Shown here: piece after piece, positions 16,302-25,323 of the stretch
Position numbering within the stretch: position 1 is the first letter of the stretch
Layout: the number at the start of each line of letters is the position of its first letter
NCBI GenBank assembly: GCA_963829995.1
Contig: CAWHKW010000035.1
Span: forward strand, 32,403 to 96,402
DNA length: 64,000 bases
DNA from: JACCZX01 sp963829995
GTDB taxonomy: Bacteria > Pseudomonadota > Gammaproteobacteria > Burkholderiales > Burkholderiaceae_F
Reading direction: 5' to 3'
The notes under the pieces: model-generated
Told to the model about the DNA's origin: nothing
What the model saw: only the letters and a program-made list of their open reading frames with translations
Databases searched by the model: none
Program-made: the position numbers and the translations under genes

Positions 16302-17074
16302 GGTGCGCCCCGCACGTGCGAAGGCACATAACGCTCGCCGTAGCGATCCGCATGCTCAATGCCGATGCGCATGTACGCCGCGAGCGTGGCCAGGCCGAGC
16401 GCGAGAAAGAACGCGGTGATCGCCCACTTGAGCCGCTTCAGCCGTCGCCGAGTGACATCGGCGTTGCCGCCGGTGAACCAGCCCCATTTCACTGCAAGCC
16501 GGTAAAGCCCGATGCCGCCGTGCAACTCCACCGCGAGCAATAACAGGATGTACAGCGGCCACCAATGTTCACTCCAGACGCGGTCAGCCGATTCGAATGG
16601 TCCGATGCGATCGGGGCGCGTCAGCATCATGTAAAGGTGTCCGGGCGCCAGAAAGAACATCGCAAAACCGGTGATCGCCTGCCAAAACCACAAGGTGGTG
16701 TCTTCGTGGCGCATCGAACGCATCTGCGTCCGGAACGTCGCGAACTGCCGGTAGTCGATCGGAAACTTGCGCATCGCAAGTAGAGCGTGCGTAACGAACA
16801 GCACGATGACCAGTGCGACCACGATCGACACGATCCAGGGGTACGACACGCCAAAAAAATAGTAACCCTCGAAGAACTTGGTGATCGTCCACATCGCGTC
16901 CTTGCCGAACAGGATCGAGGACACGAAGAACATGTGGCCCCATAGGAACAGCACCAGGATCAAGCCCGACGCGCTTTGCGCCAAATCGAGCCGAGCCGGC
17001 CAGCGGCTCTTGCGTGGACGACGCGCAAGGCCCGCGTCGGTGGTCAGCGAGCCAGAGCCGATAGAACGCAGCAT
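16298..17074 (-). CDS. frdC: Wolinella-type diheme cytochrome b subunit of quinol:fumarate reductase
   Basis: A 258-residue membrane anchor with five helices. Heme b ligand histidines appear in WGHMFFVS, THALLAMRKFPIDYRQ, GHLYMMLT and VELHGGIGLYRLAVKWGWF; the E-x-H pair in VELHG corresponds to the Glu of the proton pathway in Wolinella FrdC (from memory of that protein), and an FFEGYYFFG stretch may supply the second Glu. Resemblance to the epsilonproteobacterial protein is striking through most of the length. This enzyme usually works with a low-potential quinone such as menaquinone. An FNR-type palindrome is centred 41.5 nt upstream of the start (17109-17122). Confidence 0.94.
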   Translation of the reverse strand: MLRSIGSGSLTTDAGLARRPRKSRWPARLDLAQSASGLILVLFLWGHMFFVSSILFGKDAMWTITKFFEGYYFFGVSYPWIVSIVVALVIVLFVTHALLAMRKFPIDYRQFATFRTQMRSMRHEDTTLWFWQAITGFAMFFLAPGHLYMMLTRPDRIGPFESADRVWSEHWWPLYILLLLAVELHGGIGLYRLAVKWGWFTGGNADVTRRRLKRLKWAITAFFLALGLATLAAYMRIGIEHADRYGERYVPSHVRGAP

Positions 17075-17108
17075 TGGCGGACGCTATCGCGCGTGACCGC
17101 GGAGAGTG

Positions 17109-17122
17109 TTGACCTGAGTCAA
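17109..17122. promoter_or_regulatory. FNR-type binding site between frdC and porC
   Basis: TTGAC-CTGA-GTCAA is a perfect inverted repeat in the 102-nt gap between divergent frdC (start 17074) and porC (start 17177). Its centre is about 61.5 nt before porC and 41.5 nt before frdC. It fits the FNR paralogues encoded at 48.5, 52.3 and 59.2 kb and could activate both operons under low oxygen. Confidence 0.65.
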
Positions 17123-17176
17123 GGTGGCCGGCGTCGAGACGCTCAGAATTCCTCGTCGCAGAGCACACCACACGAG

Positions 17177-17755
17177 ATGTTTCAGATACGAATTCATGGG
17201 CGTGGCGGACAAGGCGTCGTCTCCGGCGCCGAGATGCTTTCAGTCGCTGCATTCCTCGAGGGGCGTTACGCGCAAGCCTTTCCCAGCTTCGGTTCGGAAC
17301 GCATGGGCGCACCAGTGATGGCGTTTTGCCGCATCGACGACAAGGAGATTCGTCTACGCGAGCCGGTGCTGCAACCCGACGCGCTGATCATCCAGGATGC
17401 GACGCTGCTGCACCAGGTGGATCTGTTCAGCGGCCTGCCCGCACGAGGGCACATCCTGCTTAACTCGACGAAAAGCTTCGATGAACTGGGGCTCGGCGGA
17501 TTTGCGCGCGGCGTCCAGCAATATCGAGTGTGCACGCTCCCGGCCACCGAACTCGCGCTGAAGCATGTCGGCCGTTCGGTGCCGAATGCCGCCCTCCTAG
17601 GAGGCTTCGCCGCGATTACGGGTGTGATCGCACTGAAATCGGTACTAGCGGCAATCCGCGAGAAATTTCCCGCGGCTATCGCCGAGAAGAATGTCGCCGC
17701 TGCGACAGAGGCTTTCGACATCGCCACCAAAACGCTAGAGACGATCGATGCTTAA
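17177..17755 (+). CDS. porC: 2-oxoacid:acceptor oxidoreductase, gamma subunit
   Basis: A 192-residue gamma subunit with the family N-terminus IRIHGRGGQGVVSGAEMLS and the SFGSERMGAPVMAF motif. I chose ATG 17177; longer frames would run through the FNR site and into frdC. It overlaps porA by 8 nt and starts a porC-A-B-(GltD-like) operon. The gene order resembles both pyruvate:ferredoxin oxidoreductases and the PadEFGHI phenylglyoxylate:NAD oxidoreductase of Azoarcus, so the substrate is uncertain. Confidence 0.88.
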   Translation: MFQIRIHGRGGQGVVSGAEMLSVAAFLEGRYAQAFPSFGSERMGAPVMAFCRIDDKEIRLREPVLQPDALIIQDATLLHQVDLFSGLPARGHILLNSTKSFDELGLGGFARGVQQYRVCTLPATELALKHVGRSVPNAALLGGFAAITGVIALKSVLAAIREKFPAAIAEKNVAAATEAFDIATKTLETIDA

Positions 17756-19001
17756 GCAAACGGAAGGCTCGCGCGCGGTGGCTGAGGCCGTCGCACTCTG
17801 CCGACCGCAAGTCATTTGCGCCTATCCGATCACCCCGCAGACACACATCGTCGAGGGCCTGGGCGAAATCGTGAAGGCGGGAGAGCTTGCAAACTGCGAG
17901 TTCATCAATGTGGAGTCCGAGTTCGCCGCGCTGTCGCTGGCAATCGGCGCTTCGGCGGCGGGAGCGCGCACCTACACAGCAACCAGCAGCCAAGGTCTGC
18001 TGTTCATGGCCGAAGCCGTATACAACGCCGCGGGACTCGGACTACCGATCGTGATGACGATCGGCAACCGCGCGATCGGCGCGCCGATCAATATCTGGAA
18101 CGACCATTCCGACAGCATGTCGATGCGAGACGCGGGGTGGATCCAGCTTTATGCGCTCACCAACCAGGAAGCTCTGGACCTGCACATCCAGGCATTCCGT
18201 CTAGCCGAGGAGCTCTCGTGTCCGGTGATGGTCTGCATGGACGGTTTCATCCTGACCCACGCGTATGAACGTGTCGACATGCCGACGCAAAAACAGGTCG
18301 ATGCGTTCCTGCCGCGGTACGAGCCTCGGCAGATTCTTGATCCGGCAGACCCGGTGAGCATCGGCGCCCTGGTAGGACCCGAGGCATTCACCGAGGTGCG
18401 CTACCTGTCACACCACAAACAGTTGCGGGCGCTGGGATTGATTCCACAACTTGCCGCGGAATTCAACAAGCAATTCGGCCGCGACTCCGGCGGACTCATC
18501 CGACCCTACCGCACCGAGGACGCCGAGACGATCGTGGTCGCGCTCGGCTCGGTGAACGGAACCATTCAGGAAGTCGTCGATGAGATGCGCGAGAGCGGCT
18601 CACGCATCGGTTCGGTCTCCATTTGCTCCTTCCGCCCGTTCCCGCTCGCCGCGCTGCGCGAGGCGCTGCAGCACGCCAAGCGTGTCGTCGTGCTTGAAAA
18701 ATGCCTGGCTGTAGGGCTCGGCGGCATCGTCTCCGATGGAGTACGCAAGTCGTTGTCGGGCATCGTGCTGAACGGCTACACCGTCATCGCGGGGCTCGGT
18801 GGGCGCGCGATCACCCGCAGTTCGCTGACGCGATTGTTTGAGGATGCCGAACGCGACGAGCTCGAGCAAGTGACCTTTCTCGATTTGAACGCCGACGTGA
18901 TCAGCCACGAACTGGAACGCGAGAGTAAATCGCGGCGCACTGGACCGACCGCCGAAGCCATCCTGCGCCGCATCGGACCGGTCGCGTCGGGCATCGGGTG
19001 A
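17748..19001 (+). CDS. porA: 2-oxoacid:acceptor oxidoreductase, alpha subunit
   Basis: A 417-residue alpha subunit. Near the N-terminus is CAYPITPQTHIVEGLGE, followed by ESEFAALSLAIGASAAG and the TSSQGLLFMAEAVYNAAG stretch that binds the TDP pyrimidine end. The C-terminal domain includes VALGSVNGTIQEVVDEM and CSFRPFPLAALREAL. Its length and sequence style are those of the four-subunit PorA/VorA class, distinct from KorA above. It forms the core with PorB; its stop overlaps the first possible start of porB. Confidence 0.9.
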   Translation: MLKQTEGSRAVAEAVALCRPQVICAYPITPQTHIVEGLGEIVKAGELANCEFINVESEFAALSLAIGASAAGARTYTATSSQGLLFMAEAVYNAAGLGLPIVMTIGNRAIGAPINIWNDHSDSMSMRDAGWIQLYALTNQEALDLHIQAFRLAEELSCPVMVCMDGFILTHAYERVDMPTQKQVDAFLPRYEPRQILDPADPVSIGALVGPEAFTEVRYLSHHKQLRALGLIPQLAAEFNKQFGRDSGGLIRPYRTEDAETIVVALGSVNGTIQEVVDEMRESGSRIGSVSICSFRPFPLAALREALQHAKRVVVLEKCLAVGLGGIVSDGVRKSLSGIVLNGYTVIAGLGGRAITRSSLTRLFEDAERDELEQVTFLDLNADVISHELERESKSRRTGPTAEAILRRIGPVASGIG

Positions 19002-19015
19002 ACGGGAGAAGCCTC

Positions 19016-20002
19016 GTGGACACGACGATCAAGTTCTATCAAACCGGCACGTTCACCGTCGGCAATCGGTTGCTCGCGGAGGACCAGCGCTCGGTGCAGG
19101 CGAACATGCACCGCACGAACTCGCTTAATTCCGGGCACCGTGCGTGTCAGGGCTGTGGCGAAGCGCTTGGCGCGCGCTATGCGATCGATGCAGCGATGCA
19201 GGCGACCGACAACCAATTGATCGCGGTCAACGCGACGGGATGCCTGGAAGTCTTCTCGACGCCGTATCCAGAGACGTCGTGGCAGATTCCCTGGATTCAT
19301 TCGTTATTCGGCAATGCGGCCGCGGTGGCTTCGGGCGTCGCAGCGGCGCAGCGGGCGCTGGGCCGTGACAACGTGCGCGTCATCGCGCAGGGCGGAGACG
19401 GCGGCACCACCGACATCGGCTTCGGGTGTTTATCCGGCATGTTCGAGCGCAACGACGATGTGCTCTACATCTGCTACGACAACGAGGCCTACATGAACAC
19501 CGGGGTGCAGCGCTCGAGCGCGACACCACCGGCGGCTCGTACCGCCACCACTCCGGCAGTGGGTTCTTCGCCCGGCAATGTTTTTGGCACCGGCAAGAAT
19601 GTGCCGCGCATCGCAATGGCGCACAACATTCCCTACGTCGCGACCGCGAGCGTTTCCAATCTGCGCGACCTCGAGGCCAAGGTCAAGTACGCGATGAGTA
19701 TTCACGGCGCGCGCTACATTCACATCTTCGTGCCGTGTCCGCTCGGCTGGGGTTCGGCGCCCGAGGACACTATCAAGATCGCGCGCCTGGCAGTCGAGAC
19801 CGGCCTTTTCCCGTTGTTCGAAGCGCAGCACGGCGAAGTCACGGCAACTACGCCGATTCGGCACAAGGTCGCCGTGACCGAATACCTGAAGTTGCAGAAA
19901 CGTTATGCCCATCTGTTCCGCAATCCGCCGGACCTTGAACGCATCGCGCGGATTCAGCAGATGGCTGATCACAACATCGCCACGTACGGTTTGCTGCAAT
20001 AG
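19016..20002 (+). CDS. porB: 2-oxoacid:acceptor oxidoreductase, beta subunit
   Basis: A 328-residue TDP/Fe-S subunit. Fe-S cysteines are in ACQGCGEALGARY near 45 and NATGCLEVFSTPYP near 76; the TDP motif runs GDGGTTDIGFGCLSGMFE to YICYDNEAYMNTG. I prefer GTG 19016, which has GGGAGA 5-10 nt upstream, over an in-frame GTG at 18998 that overlaps porA. With PorCA it decarboxylates a 2-oxoacid (pyruvate, or phenylglyoxylate by analogy with PadI) to an acyl-CoA. Confidence 0.9.
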   Translation: MDTTIKFYQTGTFTVGNRLLAEDQRSVQANMHRTNSLNSGHRACQGCGEALGARYAIDAAMQATDNQLIAVNATGCLEVFSTPYPETSWQIPWIHSLFGNAAAVASGVAAAQRALGRDNVRVIAQGGDGGTTDIGFGCLSGMFERNDDVLYICYDNEAYMNTGVQRSSATPPAARTATTPAVGSSPGNVFGTGKNVPRIAMAHNIPYVATASVSNLRDLEAKVKYAMSIHGARYIHIFVPCPLGWGSAPEDTIKIARLAVETGLFPLFEAQHGEVTATTPIRHKVAVTEYLKLQKRYAHLFRNPPDLERIARIQQMADHNIATYGLLQ

Positions 20003-20012
20003 GAGATTGCCC

Positions 20013-21642
20013 ATGGACAAGCCGTTCGCTATCACGCTCGATCGCGGCTCGAGCCTTGCGAACAAGACCGGCGCGTGGCGCACCATCCGGCCGCTGTACG
20101 TGGATCGGCTGCCGCCCTGCAACCACGCCTGTCCGGCCGGCGAAAATATTCAGGGGTGGCTTTATCACGCCGAGTCCGGCCAGTACGAAGCCGCGTGGCG
20201 CGCGCTGACCGAGGACAATCCGCTGCCTGCGATCATGGGCCGCGTCTGCTATCACCCGTGCGAAACCTCGTGCAATCGCGGCCAGCTTGATGAATCGGTC
20301 GGCATCAACTCTGTCGAGCGCTTTCTTGGCGACGAAGCGTTGAAGCAAGGCTGGAAATTCTCCCCGGTCAAGGACGAAAGCGGCAAGCGAGTTTTGATCG
20401 TCGGCGCCGGACCTTCCGGCCTCTCGGCTGCCTATCATCTGCGTCGCCTCGGGCATGGTGTAAAGATCATCGAGGCAGGCCCGCGCGCCGGCGGAATGAT
20501 GCGCTTCGGTATTCCGAAATACCGGCTGCCGCGCGAAGTGCTCGATGGCGAGGTGCAACGCATTCTCGATATGGGTGTCGAGCTCGAGTTGAACCGCAAG
20601 GTGACGAACATCCTCGAAACGGTGAACGAAGGGAGCTTCGACGCCGCGTTCCTCGCAGTCGGCGCGCATATCGGCAAACGCGCCTATATCCCCGCCGGCA
20701 GTTCGGCGCGCATTCTCGATGCGGTGTCGGTCCTGCGTTCGATGGAAGGCGAAGACATGCCAATGCTGGGCCGACGCGTCGTCGTCTACGGCGGTGGCAA
20801 CACCGCACTCGACGTCGCGCGCACTGCCAAGCGCCTCGGCGCCGAGGAAGCGATCATCGTCTATCGCCGCACGCGCGAAAAAATGCCGGCGCACGATTCA
20901 GAGCTTGAAGAAGCGTTGCAGGAAGGCGTGCTGGTCAAGTGGCTATCGACGATCAAGAACGTCGCCGACGCGGCAACGTTGACGGTCGAAAAAATGGCGC
21001 TCGACGCCAAAGGCTTTCCGCAACCCACCGGTGAGTTTGAGACGCTCGAGGCCGATTCGCTGGTGCTGGCACTGGGCCAGGACGTGGATCTTTCGCTGCT
21101 CGAAGGCGTTCCGGGTTTGGAGATCAAAGACGGCACGGTGCAGGTGGCTCCCAACATGATGACCGGCCATGCCGGAATTTTCGCCGGCGGCGACATGGTT
21201 CCCGCCGAGCGCACCGTGACGGTCGGCGTCGGTCACGGAAAGAAAGCGGCGCGACACATCGACGCGTGGCTTCGGGGTGCGAGCTACGCCCCAGCACCGA
21301 AGCATGAGCTCGCAACCTTCGACAAGATGAATCCCTGGTACTACAGCGACGCGCCGAAGACTGTGCGCCCGGTGCTCGAAACCGCTCGGCGCACTTCAAC
21401 TTTCGATGAAGTCGTTAAAGGACTCGACGAAACCACCGCGCTGTTTGAAGCGCGGCGATGCATGTCGTGCGGCAACTGCTTCGAGTGCGACAACTGCTAC
21501 GGCGTGTGTCCCGACAATGCGGTGATCAAGCTCGGAGCCGGGCAAGCGCTTCGAGTTTAATTTCGATTACTGCAAGGGCTGCGGCATTTGCGTGTCCGAG
21601 TGCCCGTGCGGGGCGATCAAGATGGTTCCCGAAACGGTATGA
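20013..21642 (+). CDS. GltD-like NAD(P)H oxidoreductase with C-terminal 2[4Fe-4S] ferredoxin domain (one frameshift)
   Basis: About 543 residues if an indel near 21535 is allowed. The N-terminus has Fe-S cysteines (CNHACPAGENI and CYHPCETSCNRG), followed by VLIVGAGPSGLSAA (FAD), VVVYGGGNTALDVA (NAD(P)) and IFAGGDMVPAERT. The end is a ferredoxin domain: CMSCGNCFECDNCYGVCP, then, in the shifted frame, CKGCGICVSECPCGAIKM and a TGA at 21640. An AGGAGA site precedes ATG 20013. It probably moves electrons from PorCAB to NAD(P)+, as PadH with PadF does for phenylglyoxylate oxidoreductase; here the two functions are on one chain. The single break lies between two perfect ferredoxin motifs and is likely a sequence error. 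Confidence 0.85.
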
Positions 21643-21659
21643 CGGAGGAGTAGCGCAGG

Positions 21660-22137
21660 ATGACCGACGCCGTCGTCGCAATGCTGCAGCGGCATCCGTT
21701 CGTCGAGGACTTCGAGGCTGCGCACGTCGACAAGCTCGCGACAGATGGCGGTACGGGCTCGTTTCGAAAGGGACCAGGTGATCTTTCGCGAGGGCGAGGA
21801 ATATGCCGACTTCTACTTGATCGCCTCCGGGTTGGTGGCGCTCGAGATCGCCGCTCCGGATCACACGTTTCGCGTGCACACGCTAGCCGCGGGCGATGAG
21901 CTCGGCTGGTCGGCGTTGCTAATGGGGCGCGGAAAGCATTTCCAGGCACGCGCACTCGAACGCATCGATGCACTCGCATTCGACGGCGGCGAGCTGCTCG
22001 CAGCGTGCAAACACGATACACACTTCGGCTTCGTCTTCATGCACCGGCTGCTTGGCGTCGTCGCAGACCGACTGCAGGCGGCTCGACTGCAGCTGCTCGA
22101 CATGCACTCGCCGGTGGCGGCGAGAGCGGGAACATAA
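21660..22137 (+). CDS. Cyclic-nucleotide-binding-domain protein without DNA-binding domain (one frameshift)
   Basis: The frame starting MTDAVVAMLQRHPFVEDF runs into an indel near 21750, after which FERDQVIFREGEEYADFYLIASG and HTLAAGDELGWSALLMG give the cNMP-binding beta-roll. The whole is about 158 residues and ends shortly after the roll, so no helix-turn-helix is present. It sits between the por operon and a cytochrome c gene and could be a regulatory or sensor subunit of this electron-transfer set; that is inference. A similar HTH-less protein is encoded at 50635-51120. Confidence 0.7.
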
Positions 22138-22160
22138 GAGGTCACTCAGAGGAGGCCGAA

Positions 22161-22484
22161 ATGAAACGCCAATGGATCGCACTCGCCGCGGGCCTGTCGA
22201 TCGCCGGGGGTGCCCATGCCGTCGACGATGCCACCGCCCGCGCACTGATGAAGAAACACGGCTGTGATTCGTGCCATGAAGTCGACAAGAAAGTCATCGG
22301 GCCCGCATTCCGCGACGTCGCCATCACCTACAAAGCAGACAAGAACGCATCGACCAAGCTGCAGAACAAGGTCAAGAGAGGCGGCGCTCACACATGGGGA
22401 GACATCGCAATGCCCCCGAACATCCTTGCGTCGGATGAAGACATCAAGGTACTGGTCGACTGGATTCTGACCTTGCAGAAGTAA
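22161..22484 (+). CDS. Small periplasmic cytochrome c (c551/c552-like)
   Basis: A 107-residue class I cytochrome. A signal peptide ending AHA is followed by ALMKKHGCDSCHEVDKKVIGPAF with one heme motif (CDSCH), and MPPN supplies the likely Met axial ligand. AGGAGG lies 7 nt before ATG 22161. It probably shuttles electrons in the periplasm; partners nearby include the membrane heme b/Fe-S protein that follows. Confidence 0.9.
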   Translation: MKRQWIALAAGLSIAGGAHAVDDATARALMKKHGCDSCHEVDKKVIGPAFRDVAITYKADKNASTKLQNKVKRGGAHTWGDIAMPPNILASDEDIKVLVDWILTLQK

Positions 22485-22530
22485 CCCGCAGCACGCGCAA
22501 CGCGCCACCGGCCTTGCGCAACTGGTACGC

Positions 22531-24579
22531 ATGGGCCCCGTCGCCCTGACACTGCTACTGCTGTCAGCTCTGGTCGGCTTCGGCGTCAACGCGTGGCGCA
22601 AGCTCGCCATCGTGTTCAGGCTCGCACCGGAGATGCGCTGGGATCAGCCGGCGGCACGTTTGCGCGCGGTGCTGGTTAACGGTTTCCTGCAGTCTCGGAT
22701 GATCGCGCGCGAGTGGAAGCCGGGACTGATGCACGCGGTCATCTTCCTCGGTTTCATCACATTGCTGGTGCGCAAGGTGCAGCTTGTGATCATCGGTTAC
22801 GACGAGAACTTCGTCTATGCCGGGCTGGCGGGAAAACTTTTCGCGGGCGGTCAAGGATGTGATCGAAATTGCCGTGCTGGCGGCCGTCGGCTATGCGTTC
22901 TATCGACGACTCGTGCAAAAGCCTGCCCGGCTGGAGCGCAACCGCGAAGGCCTTTTGATCCTGTCGCTGATTGCCGCGATCATGATGACCGATTTGCTGT
23001 TCGACGGTTTTCGGTTCGCGCTGCTGGCCGACAGTGACGCCGGCATCTCGGAAGAGCGATCGCATGCATTCGCCGGCAGCGCGATTGCTGATGCGCTCTC
23101 GAGGCTCTCAGACCAGCAGCTCGTCGCCGGATACCAAGCGTCCTATTGGATCCAGATGCTGACGGTGTTGAGCTTTCTCGTGATCCTTCCGCTCGGCGAG
23201 CACTTTCATATCGTCACTGCGCTGCCGACGCTGTTTTTTCGCCGAGGCGGGCCGGCCAATCGCGTACCCACACTGGACCTCGCAGAAGATCCTTGAAGGA
23301 GACGACAGCAACATGCAGCATCGGCGTGCGCACAGCTCTCGACCTGACCTGGAAGGATGGGCTCGATGCTTTCACCTGCACCGAATGCGGAAGGTGCAAG
23401 GATGCATGTCCGACGTTCCTGACCGGTAAGCCGCTTGCATTGAAGTGGGTCTTCGACGATCTGAAGCATCATTTGCTTGCCGAGCGCAGATGCGATCGTC
23501 GCCGGCGATGCGACAGCGCTGCCCGCGCTGGTCCCGAATGTGATCACGGAGGACACGCTATGGGCGTGTACCACCTGCGGCTACTGCGAAGCGGCGTGCC
23601 CGATCGAGCTCGAGCATTTGCCGCGCTTTTATCGCATGCGCCAGCAACGAGTTCTGGTCGAGGGTGCTTTCCCGCACGAACTAAGGGCCGTGTTCGATGC
23701 CTACGAAGTTCAAAGCAACCCATGGGGGATACCTGCCGATACGCGCGGCCAGTGGGCACAAGGCCTGGGCGTTCCGATCGTGCAGACCGCCGAAGACGTG
23801 CAGGCACTCGACTATCTGTTCTATGTCGGTTCGGCGCAGTCGTTCGATCCCCGTGCGCAAAAGATCGCTGCGGCATTCGTGCGAGTTCTCAAACACGCCG
23901 GCGTGCGATTTGGAATACTCGGCGCGCGTGAAACGTCGACCGGCGAGTGTGTGCGCCGCGCAGGCAACGAGATGCTGTTCCAGCAACTTGCGCGAGGATT
24001 GATCGACACGTTAAACGGGCTCGGCGTGACGCGCATCGTCACCTGCGATCCGCACGCCTTTAATACCCTGAAGAACGAGTATCCGGAGTTCGGCGGGCAC
24101 TACGAAGTCGTACATCACACGCAGCTGATAGCGCAGCTGATCACCGAGGGTCGTGTGCGCGTGGCCGCGTCTTTCGAGCGAGTGATCTATCACGAGCCCT
24201 GTTATCTCGCCCGGCATAACGGCGAATACGAGGCGCCGCGAGCCGTGCTCGCGCATCTGACGCGCGACACGCCGCTCGAGTTCGATTTGCGTCGTGAGAA
24301 GGCGATGTGTTGCGGAGCCGGAGGCGCACGCATGTGGATGGAGGAAAAGATCGGCCGCCGGATCAACGTCACTCGCGTCGAGCAAGCGCTGCCGCAGCAA
24401 GCCGAAGGTCATTGCCTCGGCATGTCCTTATTGCGCAACGATGATGCTGGATGGACTGAAGCATCTGCGGCCGCGATGATGAGGTCGCGGTCCGCGATAT
24501 CGCCGAGCTGGTGGCCGATGCCCTGATTTGCAAGGTTGTTGACGGCCATCAATACCCGTCGCGCGCATCGGGTTCATAG
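22531..24579 (+). CDS. Membrane heme b/Fe-S oxidoreductase, HdrD/GlpC-like (EMO/DUF224 type; several frameshifts)
   Basis: Allowing indels near 22845, 23290, 23490 and 24420-24475 gives one protein of about 680 residues. The first 240 residues form a NarI-like cytochrome b domain (VALTLLLLSALVGFGVNAW, LMHAVIFLGFITLLVRK, WIQMLTVLSFLVILPLGEHFHI). Two [4Fe-4S] motifs follow (CTECGRCKDACP; CTTCGYCEAACP), then two CCG-type domains (YHEPCYLARHNGEYEAP, MCCGAGGARMW, ACPYCATM). The architecture matches membrane Fe-S oxidoreductases thought to pass electrons from electron-transfer flavoprotein to menaquinone (EMO) in Geobacter and Syntrophus. No etfAB is in the window. The breaks look like sequence errors. 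Confidence 0.78.
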
Positions 24580-24652
24580 TGACAAGCGAATCGGTTCCGT
24601 TCGGGTCGGGCGATCCGGATCGGCCCGATTGATACTCCGAATGGAGGGCATT

Positions 24653-25099
24653 ATGAGAACCGTGGCGCGTTGGAGTCCATTCCGCGAATTTGCGCCGTTC
24701 GCGTCGTTTCCCGAAGGGGAAACGTATTTTGGCGAGTTTCCGTTCCCGTCTCTAGCAATGAGCTACGAGCCGACACCGCTGATGCGGGTGGACGTCACCG
24801 AGGATGAAGCTGCTTATATAGTCAAAGCCGAAATTCCCGGGATGAAGAAGGAAGAGATCGCAGTTTCGATCGACGGCAACACGGTATCCATTACCGCCGA
24901 AGTGAAGCGCGAAAAGCTAGTCCATCCAGCCGCAAAGATGCTGCGCAGTGAGTGCTATTACGGGTCGGTTTTCCGCAAGCTGACATTGCCGTTTGATGTC
25001 AATGCAGCCAAAGCCGAAGCTTCCTACGAAGCAGGAGTGTTGAAGCTGATGCTGCCGAAATCCGCGGGCAGCGAAGTCCGTCGGCTTGCGATTCACTAG
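24653..25099 (+). CDS. Small heat-shock protein, Hsp20 family
   Basis: A 148-residue alpha-crystallin-domain chaperone. The domain spans about residues 42-145 with ADIPG-type EIPGMKKEEIAVSIDGN, the SECYYGSVFRKLTLPFDV stretch and the GVLKLMLPK hallmark near the end. ATG 24653 has GGAGGG 6 nt upstream. It differs considerably from the second Hsp20 at 55.9 kb. It is followed by two strong hairpins. Confidence 0.93.
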   Translation: MRTVARWSPFREFAPFASFPEGETYFGEFPFPSLAMSYEPTPLMRVDVTEDEAAYIVKAEIPGMKKEEIAVSIDGNTVSITAEVKREKLVHPAAKMLRSECYYGSVFRKLTLPFDVNAAKAEASYEAGVLKLMLPKSAGSEVRRLAIH

Positions 25100-25108
25100 C
25101 ACCCATCA

Positions 25109-25128
25109 ATCCCCGGAAGTCCGGGGAT
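25109..25128. terminator. Hairpin after hsp20
   Basis: ATCCCCGG and CCGGGGAT form a perfect 8-bp stem with the loop AAGT, 10 nt after the hsp20 stop. CCATC/GATGG can extend it past a bulged A. There is no U-tract directly after it, so it may act together with the stronger hairpin 13 nt further on. Confidence 0.55.
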
Positions 25129-25140
25129 GATGGATACAGG

Positions 25141-25179
25141 AAGCAAGGGCGCCCGCAACTAAAGCGGGCGCCCTTGCTT
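25141..25179. terminator. Strong bidirectional rho-independent terminator
   Basis: A perfect 16-bp stem (25141-25156 with 25164-25179) closes a 7-nt loop AACTAAA. On the plus strand the stem ends CTT followed by T-G-T, giving a short U-run; on the minus strand the complementary arm also ends in TT. It separates hsp20 from the arsenic cassette and could also have terminated the gene whose remnant reads toward it from the other side. Confidence 0.85.
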
Positions 25180-25192
25180 TGTGGAGTGAACC

Positions 25193-25288
25193 TTAGTGGA
25201 TCGCCGTGAAGCTCCACCCGTTTTTCAGCAGGAAGGTGTCGACGTCGAGGTTGTTCAGCACGATGCCGATCAGCGCGAACCACAGTAC
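25193..25288 (-). pseudogene. Possible 3' remnant of a lost membrane-protein gene
   Basis: On the minus strand a frame ending TAA at 25193 reads VLWFALIGIVLNNLDVD, then TFLLKNGWSFTAIH. It has the look of a membrane-protein C-terminus with GC-rich codons like its neighbours, then loses coding character upstream where the arsR promoter begins. It faces the strong terminator at 25141-25179 at the usual distance. I read it tentatively as the tail of a gene cut off by arrival of the arsenic cassette. It could instead be chance. Confidence 0.3.
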
Positions 25289-25323
25289 TTGACAGGCCTC
25301 AATATTTCGATAATCATTTAAAT
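25289..25323 (+). promoter_or_regulatory. arsR promoter with possible ArsR operator
   Basis: TTGACA at 25289-25294 and TAATCA at 25311-25316 are separated by 16 nt and lie just before the arsR ATG (25324). The region is AT-rich against a GC-rich background. AATATTT and AAATAT arms (about 25301-25323) form an imperfect inverted repeat overlapping the -10 element, a usual place for an ArsR/SmtB operator. Confidence 0.55.
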
